A DNA stretch of 64,000 bases from Alviniconcha marisindica (Eukaryota > Mollusca > Gastropoda > Provannidae), in assembly GCA_018857735.1 (NCBI GenBank), contig JABMCL010000667.1, forward strand, positions 163,501-227,500, written 5' to 3'. A program made the position numbers and the translations under genes. Every line of letters starts with the position of its first letter. Position 1 is the first letter of the stretch. The notes below the pieces were generated by a model. That model had not been told where the DNA came from, ran no database searches, and worked only from the letters and a program-made list of their open reading frames with translations. This document shows, one piece after another, positions 45,301-55,045 of this stretch.

Positions 45301-48300
45301 CGTGATGGTAAGTATCCAGTCTTACAGTTTCTTTGATAGCAGACAGATGCTGTTGGCTGTGGCTCCGGAAACACCCAAATCATGGGTGCAGCTCTGTTTA
45401 TGGGCAGGTGAACTCAGTTATTGTTTTTCCTCACAAAAGCTGGTAAATATTTGGTCTTCCTTACATTTTCTTTGACGGTGGACAGATGCTGTTGGCTGTG
45501 GCTCTGGAAACACCCAAATCATGGGTGCAGCTCTGTCTGTGGGCAGGTGAACTCAGTTATTTGTTGTTGTTTTTCTCACAAAAGGTGTGAGAAAGTTGCT
45601 GAGATCACATTGAAATAACTGGCAAACATGTTATGTTTGGGTCACTGGTAGCTGGCTATTTTATTACATTAAATGTGTTGAATATTTGTACATTGAAGAG
45701 AGTCCTATCATCTTGCTACTGTTCATAGCCCATTTGGGTCTGGGAATAACTAAAATGGTGACTAGTGTGTCCTTGGACTTTTCCTCCATTGTCTCAGAAT
45801 GGCTGCCCTGCTACACATATTTTTAGGGCCCATGACTGCACTTGGTTGTTAAAAATATTTAGTTCTATATATAATATATATATATATGTACTTTTTGTTC
45901 ATGGTGTTTTTTGTTTGTATTTCCTTTCCCTTGTCCTGAGGTGGCCTATGCGGTTGACAGGGCATTCAGCCCTAGTACTCACTTTTCTTTTTAGGTGCTG
46001 TAAGTGTAAGCGCACTCTATAAATGTGGACATTTTTTTGCATGCTTTATAAATTGACATTACAGAGCATTATTTTTTGAGTGTAAAGAACCTTTTTTTCT
46101 TCTGGCCAATGCTGATATCAATTGAACTGTGGAAAACAGATCTAGCAGTTTCTCGTCATACTGGGGTGCTGACTGGATGGGTTACAAACCCTAGTGGTCA
46201 GTTTCAACTGAACTGTCTGGGAAACGGATTCAACAGTTTCTCATCATACTGGGGTGCTGATTGGGTGGGTTACAAACCCTAGTGGCCAGTGAAGCTGGGC
46301 AAGTGTTCTGTTGAACCATGGCCACTTGTGCTTTGATTTTTGTTCAGTGTACTGAAAAGTAGGTGCCAACTCTTCTGGTATGCTTTACCTATATGCCCGC
46401 TGTGTTGCAGGTTCCCTCAAAGCCACCAAGCCGGTGAAGATTCCCAACCTGGACAAGCCACCCTCTCCTGTCCCCCGTGCCAGGCGCCTCTCCGACCTTG
46501 CTGCTCTGGAGTCACACCGAACCAGAAACAACAGCAACTCTACTGAACCGTCCGACACGGCTGAGCCTGGTAAAAGTCCCGACGCCAGCTCAGGGGGTGG
46601 TGGCAGTAGCGGTGCCTCTGGGGGTGAAGGCAGCACCGCCTCTGGAGGCGGTGATGATTCTACAGCTGCGCATACTGCTGGCGGCACCGATGGACAGGGC
46701 AGTGGTGGTGAGGGGCAGGATGAAGACGGCGGTGGGTCAGGCGATGGTGCTGATGGAACTGCGGAAGGTGTCCCAGATGGTGGTGATGGCGACCAGAATG
46801 AGGCCAGCTCAATGCTGCCACCAGAAAACCCTGACGACAAGGATGACGGGGTAAATGCAGAAGATGAGGTGGGGAAGGCAGATGCAGAGGACAAGGAGGA
46901 AATGGAAAATGCCAAAGACAGGGAAGAAAAGGTGGATGCAGAAGACGAGAAGGAAATGCCAAACACAGACGTTAAGGAGGAAAAGGTAAACGCAGAAGAC
47001 AAGAAGGAAATGCCGAACACAGAAGTTAAGGAGGAAACGGTAAATGCAGAGGACAAGAAGGAAATGCCAAACACAGAAGTTAAGGAGGAAAAGGTGGATG
47101 CAGAAGAAATGGATGAGGTAAATGCAGAAGACGCAAACCCTGTAAGTACAGAGAACAAGGAAGAAAAAGTAAATGCAAAAGACAATGAAGAAAAGACCAA
47201 TGCAGAGGATGAGGCTGAGGCAATGAATGTTGATAACAAGAATGAGGATGAAGCTGGAAAGACCACCAAGACGTGTGCCGATTCAGAGATTGAGGAAGGG
47301 GAAATCAGCCTGTCTCCCTCGGAAATGCCTGGCAATGGTGCCTCCGCTCAGCGAGAAGAAGCTGCTTCCTCATCCCAGAGCACCCAGGCCGATGGTAACC
47401 AAGTGGTCCCGAGAAGAGAGAGAAGGCCCCGCAGAAACCGATGGACAGACATTGTCAAAGAAGAGGAGGAAGCGGAAGACGGAGAAATCACATTGCCGCA
47501 GGAAGTGACCACGCCCTTCTCCCTGGCCAGCTTCCTCTCTAACATGGGTTCCCAAGAGGTGGAGGGGGAGGGTCCCACAACCTCCCAGAGCCAGGAGGAC
47601 TCCGACGAACGGGAGTTTACCTACATCAACGGAACGTACGCCCGTGTCAACAAAAAGCGCGTGGACGTTCAGGACCTGGACAGGCGACTGGACGACCTGC
47701 AGCAGCAGCGTAGGGAGGAGATTGGACTGATGAGGATGTATGGCATTGACGACAGGATAAGGGCGGAGGGTGAGCAGGACAAAAACAGCGAGGACAGGGA
47801 CAGTGAAGGCAGAGCCAGAGCTCAAAGTCGCAGCAGCGACGACAAGTCGCGGGAGGGCCGGCAGCGTTCGCGTAGCCGCTCCACCGACAGGGAGCAGGAA
47901 AAACACCGTTCGAGATCGAGAGAGAGGCAAAGATCACGGTCACGAGAAAAGCGGAGGTCGCGGTCGCGGTCACGGTCACGGTCAAGGGAGGACAGGTCTT
48001 CCAGACGCCCACGAGACACTGAAGGGGATTCCAGCTCTGAAAGGGGGCGAGGAAGAGATGACAAAGACAGAAGTAGCCGAGACAAGGATAAATTTGGAAG
48101 AGACAGAGACAGATTTGGAAGGGATCGGCGTGACCGAGATCGCAGTCGAGACAGGGATGACAGGAAAGACAGCAAAGAGCGCAAGCGTTCAAGGTCACCT
48201 CGAAATGATCGTAGGGACAGAGACAGTAACCGAGATCGACTGCAGGACATTGAGGATGATGATCGTTTTACAAAAGCCGGCTGGAGAAGTGGTGACTCAG

Positions 48301-51300
48301 GGCGTGGAGGTCGTGGGGGCCGAGATGGAGGTGGACGTGGAAGAGATGGAGGTGGGTGCGGCAGAGATGGAAGTGGGCGGGGCAGAGATGGAGGAGGATT
48401 TGGCAGAGATGGAGGTGAGCGGGGCAGAGATGGAGGAGGATTTGGCAGAGATGGAGGTGAGCGGGGCAGAGATGGAGGAGGATTTGGCAGAGATGGAGGT
48501 GAGCGGGGCAGAGATGGAGGAGGATTTGGCAGAGATGGAGGTGAGCGGGGCAGAGATGGAGGAGGATTTGGCAGAGATGGAGGTGAGCGGGGCAGAGATG
48601 GAGGTGGGTGGGGCAGAGATGGAGGTGGACGTGGAAGAGATGGAGGAGGGTTTGGCAGAGATCGAGGTGGACGCGGAAGAGATGTAGGAGGGTTTGGCAG
48701 AGATGGAGGTGGACGTGGAAGAGATGGAGGTGGGCTGGGCAGAGATGGAGGTGGACGTGGAAGAGAAGGAGATGGAGGTGGGCCGGGCAGAGATGGAGGT
48801 GGACGTGGAAGAGATGGAGGTGGCCTGGGCAGAGATGGAGGTGGAGTGGGCCGAGATGGAGGCAGACGTGGAAGAGAAGGAGATGGAGGTGGGCTGGGCA
48901 GAGATGGAGGTGGACGTGGAAGAGATGGAGGTGGCCTGGGCAGAGATGAAGGTGGAGTGGACCGAGATGGAGGCGGACGTGGAAGAGAAGGAGGTGGGCA
49001 GGGCAGAGACGGAGGCAGGCGGGACAGAGACACAGACAGTGAGCGATTTGGAGGTGGTGGTCCAGTGGACTGGCGAAAACAAGGGGGTAGAGGAGAGAGC
49101 AGCTTTGGCCGGGATCAAGACCAGGGTCAGATGTACAGCGGATGGAATAAGCATGAACAGAGCGTAGGAGCAGGGGCGTACTCTGGAGGACAAGACTTTT
49201 TCCAGCAGCAGAACCAGTTCAGTCAGCCTCCTCCCCCGATCCTTCCCCCAGACAGCTTCCAGCAGCAGCAGCAGAAGTTTGGTGGGAGCCAGCCAGGGAT
49301 GTTCAGCCAGCCCCCACCTCCCTTGGACCCATTCGCCTCATCCACTTCTGTTCCACCGCACTCCGTTCCACCACACTCCGTTCCACCGCACTCTGTTCCA
49401 CCGCAGCCCAACCCACCACCACCACCAGGGCCCAACAGCTTCCAGTGGCTGGGCGCCAACTTTCAGCAGCCACCGCCGATGCAGCAGCAGCCACTGTCCG
49501 CACCCCCAGGCATGATGGGAGACTACAGCCAACCCCCACCCCCGCTCCCCAGCAGCCTCGACCTCCTGAACAATGGGGACTTTGACACACTGAAAAAGAG
49601 CCTCATGCTGCTGACGGGGAGTTCCGGCCCCAACACCCCCGCGTCAGGGTCCCCTGGCATGGGGGTGCCCCAGGGGTACGGGGCGGACACGGCTAACGTT
49701 TCCCAAGGATTGTCTCAGGTGTTGCCAGGCTACGGGGGAAAGGTAACTGAGGTCTCCCAGGCGATGCTGGGCAGGGAGGAGAGGTACCCCGGGCACAGCG
49801 GCGAGAGCAGCACTGCAGACACCAGCGGCAATGGTGAGGGCGAGCCCATGGACCTGGACATGCCGGCAGCCACTGGCAGCAAAGATGTAAGTCCCTGGAA
49901 GTCTTGAAGGCTGCACTGATTCTTTCCTTTGCACCCTAATCCTGGGTTGGTTAAGCAGTGCAACAAAAGGTTAATTATAGCAAAAGTCATTTTAATTTGC
50001 CATATTTCAGATTGTGTATGTGCGTGCGTGCATGTGTGTGTGTGCCACTTGGTAGGCAGGCATTCTCCCACTGATGGTAGATGCAGCAGAAAGTGAAACA
50101 TCCTCATAAATTTGATAGTGTGATGAATTTTCTGAAACTCCTATTTTTGTTTTTTAAGCTCATTGTGGTATATAATTATGTCCCTTGGATCAATTGACAG
50201 ATCATCCATTGAAAAATATCAATTTTATTACTCATTTTTTAAATCTGTCTCTGTTTTGAGTCTTTATTTGTTTGTTTGCTTGGTATAATCACTTTGTTTC
50301 AGGGTTTTTATTTGTTTGTTTTTGTGGGGGAAGAGGGGAGGTAATCTTTTTCATGATTTGGTTTTCATTCTTTCCTTCATTTCTGGTAAACGCTCTCTCT
50401 CCTGCATTTTCTTTACAGTCTTGCATATGTGGACCATGAAGTTTTCTTGAAATAAGAGAAATGCTTTTCTGTTTTAGGATTTCCAGGAACGTGTCATAGA
50501 GGAGGTGAAAAATGCCATTCGGCCATACTTCAATAGCAGGCAGATTTCCAAGGATGAGTACAAAGAGATTCTCAAGAAAAGTGTTCCTAAGGTAAGCCCC
50601 ATATTGATTATTGTTGGTGCTATCACAGCACTTTTTTGGTACCCACAGACATGTATTCAAATGCTGGTAACTCTGTTGCTGAAATTTCATCATTAGGCCT
50701 GATGTATTCCTGAATTATGCACCAACAATTGTTGGTCCACAAAAATGGTATGCCTGTCTTACATAATGAAGAAAATGCAACTTACAAATTTGTTCTTATT
50801 CATCCATCATAAATGACTGCAGTCTGAGCGTTGCTGAGCTCCGAGATCAAAGTGCTGATGCAGTTCAGACCATTTCTTTCTCCTTAATCAGCGGTGATCA
50901 GTTTGGTCTGATCAGGCAAATGTATCACCACTACTGATGGTGGATGACCTGTCAAAACTTCCACCAACCAGCATCCAAACACTCGTGCTGCCTGCCATCA
51001 ACCAATCTGAGTTGTGAGAAAACTATGGTCAACTAGTCCTCCCTCCACCCCACAACCCCCAAAACAAACAACATACCAACTAGCTAGAACACACCAAGAA
51101 ACTCCCTTCAGCCAGGGTGGTTGGGGGGGTGCGGGGCGGGGGGGATTCAACCCGCCTGATCACTTAGACCAGAGAAACTTGCAATACCTGGAGAATCTCA
51201 CTTCAACCATCCTGAGAACCTCCATCAACTAACCTGGGTGCCTTCAGAAAAAAAGGCTCTTGTTACCCAACCTGGTTCCTGGAGAACCCCCCTCCACCAG

Positions 51301-51976
51301 CCCAGGTAACAAGAAACCCTGTCAAGCAGCTCAAGCACATGCCTAACTGGCCCCCAAAACCTGCATCCACCAAACCATGTCAACCAGCCAAAATTCACAT
51401 CAACCAACCCCCATCGACCAGCTTGACTTACAAGTTCCTGGAGAATCCTCCATGATGGACAAAATATATATACAATTGTTCAACACTGACAAAGTAGCAT
51501 CAGCAGCAAGAATTCTGAAGAAAATGGCAGAATCTTGTAGTAAGATGGTATTGCCAAATTCAGCTGGCATGGGCGTTAGAAAAATGATTTTTTAAAATTA
51601 GGTGTTTGCATTTTTATGTCTGTTTTGTAGGACCCATTTTTATGTCTTTTTTGGGGGGGTCTTTTTTTCCCTGAGAGATGCAGAAGTTTAGCAAACAAAA
51701 TCTGACCCCATGACTTCTTTCTGTCACCTGGCTTTCCACTCCAGGTTGCTCAACATCTGTTGGGTGCTTTGTGAACACAAAGAGTCAGTAGCTGCCATGG
51801 AGGTTACAACTTACAGTACCCACCCACCTGGCTTCTTGCCAGTGGAAACTGATAGCTGTACTGACAATGTCTTTGTGTGGTTGCAGGTGTGCAACAGCGG
51901 CGAGATCAACCAGAAGAAGATTGGAAGCCTGGTTGGAGCCTACGTCAAGAAAATGCGTGCTTGTCGATCCAAGTAG
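33342..51976 (+). CDS. PHRF1: PHD and RING finger domain-containing protein 1
   Basis: Fourteen coding exons join in phase: 33342-33375, 35373-35498, 36008-36255, 37140-37223, 38933-39060, 39893-39981, 40400-40560, 41560-41871, 42485-42687, 44560-44661, 45186-45307, 46411-49886, 50478-50591, 51887-51976 (1762 aa; the human protein is about 1650). In order: acidic N-terminus; RING (Cys104 to 144, CPICLD...CPVDR); PHD (186-230, all eight C4HC3 ligands present); TRVSERVR motif; Lys/Arg-rich block (291-394); a PHRF1-type FDLLGSIF segment ending IERDG; long acidic, SR and GRD-repeat exon; Gln/Pro-rich part; C-terminal domain (1696-1762). PHRF1 is a nuclear E3 ubiquitin ligase and chromatin reader that also binds the RNA polymerase II CTD. 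The start ATG has A at -3 and G at +4. The frame is open upstream of it, and the exon begins at an acceptor (33268), so a longer N-terminus cannot be excluded. Confidence 0.95.
33376..35372 (+). other. PHRF1 intron 1
   Basis: Donor GCTG|GTACGC, acceptor GTCTGTAG, phase 1. At 33612-33670 there is a retroelement-tail-like segment (TACTTTTATCATCCC, GGAAATTAAAGC). A C-rich minisatellite lies at 34795-35200. Confidence 0.7.
34795..35200. repeat. C-rich minisatellite, unit about 92-95 bp, four copies
   Basis: Each unit contains GCTCTAGAATTTCA-like sequence, GCTTTCCCTCCCTGCTCACT, ACATACCAAGGACCCCC and ATCTACCATACCATCCAC, with a variable poly-C tract of 7 to 10 or more. Confidence 0.9.
36575..36835 (+). 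mobile_element. Non-LTR retrotransposon 3' coding remnant
   Basis: Frame-shifted fragments read [11 protein letters not shown] in one frame, then [20 protein letters not shown] in another. This is the ending typical of many invertebrate LINE reverse-transcriptase ORFs (WNSLP...I R...FKxxLKTHLF). It lies in the intron between the two RING exons and carries a frameshift, so it is dead. Confidence 0.75.
36836..36925. repeat. Perfect 43-bp inverted repeat with 4-nt loop
   Basis: Arms 36836-36878 and 36883-36925 are exact reverse complements around TGGC. The left arm begins AAATTCTTGGAAAGGGATAT. It directly follows the LINE remnant. Confidence 0.95.
38390..38932 (+). repeat. About 34-bp tandem array ending at the acceptor of the first PHD exon
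   Basis: About sixteen units of the form ATCACCCCATTTTATGGCC plus ATTTTCAGTGCACAG. The last unit supplies the real acceptor (AATGAGCAG at 38932) and the first exon bases ATCA. Most units carry an acceptor-like CAG followed by ATC or a close variant. Long open frames cross the array in all three plus-strand frames, and one continues into the exon (from 38444). Confidence 0.93.
38933..39981 (+). other. PHD finger encoded across two PHRF1 exons
   Basis: Exon 38933-39060 gives [20 protein letters not shown] and exon 39893-39981 gives [11 protein letters not shown], then WFCPTC. Ligands are Cys186, 189, 201, 204, His209, Cys212, 227, 230. The exons join in phase 2 inside the GY pair. Confidence 0.95.
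39335..39892 (+). repeat. Decaying array of about 60-bp units leading to the second PHD exon acceptor
   Basis: Units contain GTGCTGCAGTTGTCAGGG, TTTCCCTGTTGTGTGAGACA and GGTTTTGTGTATTTGTATT. They are sharp at 39335-39620 and diverge towards 39892, where the acceptor GGGTGTGACAG|GT resembles the GTGTGAGACAG|GT of each unit. Confidence 0.75.
40848..41445. repeat. 33-bp minisatellite, about 17-18 copies
   Basis: The unit is close to GTCAGTCTTCATGAAATTTG plus ATCAGTGAAAGGG, with scattered changes. It lies in the PHRF1 intron before the Lys/Arg-rich exon but stops about 110 nt short of that acceptor. Confidence 0.93.
42688..44559 (+). other. PHRF1 intron 9
   Basis: Donor AAGA|GTGAGT, acceptor TTGTTTTCAG, phase 2. 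No other feature recognised. Confidence 0.8.
45036..45075. repeat. CA microsatellite
   Basis: A CA dinucleotide run in the PHRF1 intron before exon 45186. Confidence 0.9.
45305..45585 (+). repeat. 139-bp tandem duplication starting at a PHRF1 donor site
   Basis: Copy 1 begins at the true donor (GATG|GTAAGTAT, 45308). Copy 2 begins GCTGGTAAATATT at about 45438. Both hold CAGATGCTGTTGGCTGTGGC, GGAAACACCCAAATCATGGG and GGGCAGGTGAACTCAGTTAT. Confidence 0.9.
46118..46290. repeat. Tandem duplication of about 86 bp
   Basis: Both copies contain GAACTGT, CAGTTTCTCGTCATACTGGG or CAGTTTCTCATCATACTGGG, GGTTACAAACCCTAGTGG. It lies in the PHRF1 intron before the large exon. Confidence 0.9.
46927..47088 (+). 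repeat. Three coding 54-bp units (18-aa acidic repeat) in PHRF1
   Basis: The repeat reads [18 protein letters not shown] and close variants three times. It is followed by degenerate VNAED/KVNAKD pieces up to about 47225 (residues about 709-809). Confidence 0.9.
47820..48250 (+). other. Arg/Ser-rich (RS) region of PHRF1
   Basis: Dense RS, RE and RD dipeptides (for example [20 protein letters not shown]), residues about 1007-1150, as in the SR-rich middle of vertebrate PHRF1. Confidence 0.85.
48304..49026 (+). repeat. Coding minisatellite giving Gly-Arg-Asp repeats in PHRF1
   Basis: The 21-bp base unit codes GRDGGGR or GRDGGGF (residues about 1168-1409). Inside it, five perfect copies of a 42-bp unit lie at 48378-48587 (14 aa, [14 protein letters not shown]). 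Long open frames also exist in other frames of the same array, including 47822-49033 on the minus strand (SLPRPPP-type), as a consequence of the repeat. Confidence 0.95.
49200..49560 (+). other. Gln/Pro-rich low-complexity region of PHRF1
   Basis: Runs such as [17 protein letters not shown] and four-fold VPPHS (15-bp coding repeat at about 49350-49405), residues about 1467-1587. Confidence 0.8.
50478..51976 (+). other. C-terminal SCAF/PHRF1-type domain of PHRF1 (last two exons)
   Basis: It reads [31 protein letters not shown], then after a phase-0 intron [20 protein letters not shown]. It aligns to the last two exons of the SCAF-like gene, with the intron at the same site. Two residues of the usual CHSKSGEIN are missing (CNSGEIN). 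Confidence 0.9.
50592..51886 (+). other. Last PHRF1 intron
   Basis: A donor at AAG|GTAAGC and an acceptor at TGGTTGCAG. It has a C-rich, CAACCA-rich stretch (50940-51440). No other gene seen. Confidence 0.8.
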
Positions 51977-52620
51977 ACGTCAGCTCCTTTTTGCTGCTGC
52001 GTGTTAGACTTTTTTGGTTTTACTCTCTGTTATGCACCATTGGTTTCACTTGCCATTGTGCATAACATTCCTTTGTGGTCACTCCATGACATGTGGGCCC
52101 TGTCCTGATCAGACCTGTCTAAAGTGTTAGTGTTTGTGCTAACAAAACCCAATGTCCAAGTTGTTGGTGTTTATGCTAGCAAAACCCAATGTCTAAGGTG
52201 TTGGTGTTTGTGCCAGCAAAACCCAATGTCTAAGGTGTTGGTGTTCATGCCAGACAGTGTGAAAGGTGCTGGTGTTCATGCCTGCAAAACCCAATGTCTA
52301 AGGTGTTGGTATTCATGCCTGCAAAACCCAATGTCTAAGGTGTTGATGTTCATGCCAGCAAAACCCAATGTCTAAGATGTTGATGTTATGCCAGCAAAAC
52401 CCAATGTCTCAGGTGTTGATGTTCATGCCATCAAAACCTAATGTCTAAGGTGTTGGTGTTTGTGCCAGCAAAACCCAATGTCTAGGGTGTTGGTGTTCAT
52501 GCCAGCAAAACCCAATGTCTAAGGTGTTGGTGTTCATGCCAGCAAAACCCAGTGTCTAAGGTGTTGGTGTTCATGCCAGCAAAACCCAGTACCCAAGGCC
52601 AGCAGCTCTTTGCCTGGCTT
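51977..52620 (+). other. PHRF1 3' untranslated region or flank
   Basis: Sequence after TAG 51974-51976. It holds the 37-bp array described next. The poly(A) site was not identified. Confidence 0.5.
52121..52600. repeat. 37-bp minisatellite, about 13 copies
   Basis: The unit is close to GTCTAAGGTGTTGGTGTTCA plus TGCCAGCAAAACCCAAT. It starts about 145 nt after the PHRF1 stop codon. Confidence 0.93.
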
Positions 52621-53609
52621 CTCAGCCACATTTGTTTTTGTTTCCAGACTCATGGGTGGTCGATAATTTAAACCCTCCTGTGGCCGTTCTACTTCTGTAC
52701 ATAATGTTTCTTCTGCTGGAAGAGAGGTGGTTTTGTTTTTAGAGAGGGAAAGAGGTCATTGCAGTTTTTGATAACTTGTAGCTTTTGTCTTGCATTTTTA
52801 ATTATTTTGTTGTTGTGTGTTTGTGTCTGTGTTTTTTATCTGTATATTTGTTGTGTCTGTGTGTGTGCTGGAAGGGAGAAGGTGTGTTCTATTGTTTGTT
52901 TTTGTTCTTATTATTATGTCAAATGTTTTCTGACTGCTTCTGACTGCACATTGCAGCTACACGTAACGAGCCCTTTGAGCCTCACACATGTGTATCATGG
53001 AGGGATTCAGCACATTAGATAGGATGATTTATTATGTATTTCTGATTTCAGTGATTTTATTGTAATCTGAATATATTGGTGGTTATTAAAACAGAATGAC
53101 AAAGGAAGAGTGAGGGAAAAGAAAGATTTATTTATAATTATTATAAACACTGAAGATAGAAGTATTGTACTATGAATTTTCTTTTTGTGTGAAAGCATTT
53201 TAAGGATTGAACATGCTGTGAGACATCTTTTAGCTGTGCCAGAAAGAGAGAATGTGTTGGTGTAGAAATGTTACATCAGTTGTTATATCAGCCGGTTAAC
53301 CTTTATTCGTAATCAGGGCTTCTGCTACATGCACTGTATGTTAGACCATGTCTGAACTGGCAAAAGTTCACTGTATAGTCTCTGTATTAGCATATCACTA
53401 ATCGGTTTAAGGTGAAAGTGGTGTTCGGTTGCTATGAATAGTCTAGCTTCCTAATTAGCCTGCCACATGAAGCATTTCCCACCACACCACACCAGTGCTT
53501 ACTGGACATCTTTTTCCTTTTCTTCTTCTTCATTGAACAGAGCTAAGGGATCAGCCTCAGTCTGCAGGAACATTGGGCTTTTGACTAACATCTGTAAAGG
53601 GCCCCGTTT

Positions 53610-53840
53610 GTTTCTCTGGAATCTTTGCCCTGGTGTATCCACCACGGTGACTGGATGTTCAAAACCAGTTGTCTGTCTCTGCTTTGGGATCTTTGCCCTG
53701 ATGTATTCACCATGGTGACTGGGTGTTACTGTTAGAAACCAATTATCTTTCTGTGCTTTGGGATCTGTTGCACTGGTGTGACCTACTGGTTGACTGGGCT
53801 TTAACACCAGTTATCTACCTGCCTGTCTGTTTGGGATCCG
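53610..53840. repeat. Three imperfect repeats of about 80-90 bp
   Basis: Each copy contains TTTGGGATCTTTGCCCTG or TTTGGGATCTGTTGCACTGG-like sequence, GGTGACTGG and ACCAGTTGTCTGTC or ACCAATTATCTTTC. Confidence 0.8.
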
Positions 53841-54369
53841 CTGAATCTCATCTGTGCTTCATCTTCTTCCCAGTAGTATGTAGACTCCTTTTGTGAAGGA
53901 AGATATATATACTACAGCGTGCTCATATGTGAGTCAGACAGCATTGAAGATGTGCTGATACTGGGGTGTAAGAATGGGGTTAGAAACTGATGGCATGTGG
54001 GTGGATCCGCTGTGTGGGCCTTGTTCGAGCACCATGTGTAATCCTCTACAAATTTCTGATGCGATGTGTGAGATTTGTCTTCATTGCTCAAGCCACCGGT
54101 TGCCCTGGTTATGGAACTTGCAGGGAAATGAAAAGCATGTTTTATTTCAAGTCTAAACTCATCAAGGCGTTATTGATTAGTTAGTGCCTTGTTGCAAGAG
54201 TATTTAATGATAATATTGTACAATAGGTTGAGAAGTCAAAGGCTGCAGGATTTTTTGTTTCCTTTGGTCAATGTTGTTTTGAATTAACTATTTTAGTTAA
54301 CATTCAAAATCACCCTAGAATATGTGATATTGTGTGTAAATATATATATTATCTCCAACAACTGTTACC

Positions 54370-54425
54370 ATTACACCCTGATATAACCGTAATGGTTGAC
54401 AGGGCATAAAACACCAACTTACTTA
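54370..54425 (+). mobile_element. SINE 3' end fragment with CTTACTTAC tail
   Basis: GGTTGACAGGGCATAAAACA, then CCAACTTACTTAC. The reverse complement of this ending (AAGTTGGTGTTTTA-GCCC) recurs at 59881-59920. Confidence 0.55.
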
Positions 54426-54861
54426 CTGTCACCATCACCTACATTCACAGAATGATCACACACACACACACACACACACACTTCATTGTGATGATATGAT
54501 ATCACTCCTGTTGTGCATTATGGGTTGTGCAGTAGGTCAGTTCTGCATCTCTCCTGCTGCATTCAGTATTGATTTTACAATGCTCATTGCCCTGTTTAAA
54601 AATTACACCTCCGTGTTAATGGAGAGCATGCATTTTTTACCTAGATTTATATGTGTAGCAGTACTAGTACTTCGGTGGGTGTGCATTCAAGTCACAGAAG
54701 GCTGAAACTCCATTGAGAGTAAAATGACTGGCATAAGCTTTTCAGTTCAAGACTGGTTTCATTTGATTGACCAGACCAGGGCCCATATGTATGATGAGCA
54801 AATAAAGTTTGAGGTGAATAGGAGCTAGTCCTGAAGCCCATAAGTCTGGCTCACCTTCCAC

Positions 54862-55045
54862 AGTCATCAAAAGTCTCCAAAACAGCTATCTGTTTGTCTT
54901 TATTTTTAGATTAGGAAAGTCCCCTGTTTTACCAACAATACAATGCATGTTGGAATGAGTCATCAAATGGCTCCAAAATAACTTTGTTTGCTGTTATTTT
55001 TAGATGGGAAAAGTCCCACGTTTTACCAAAATGCAGTGTGTGACA
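54862..55045. repeat. Tandem duplication, about 97 bp
   Basis: Both copies contain GTCATCAAA, CTCCAAAA, TTATTTTTAGAT, GGAAAAGTCCC or GGAAAGTCCC, and GTTTTACCAA. Confidence 0.88.

Noticed and set aside
47822..49033. 403-codon minus-strand frame (SLPRPPP repeats)
   Set aside because: It is the antisense of the GRD coding minisatellite; repeats with a period divisible by three stay open in other frames.
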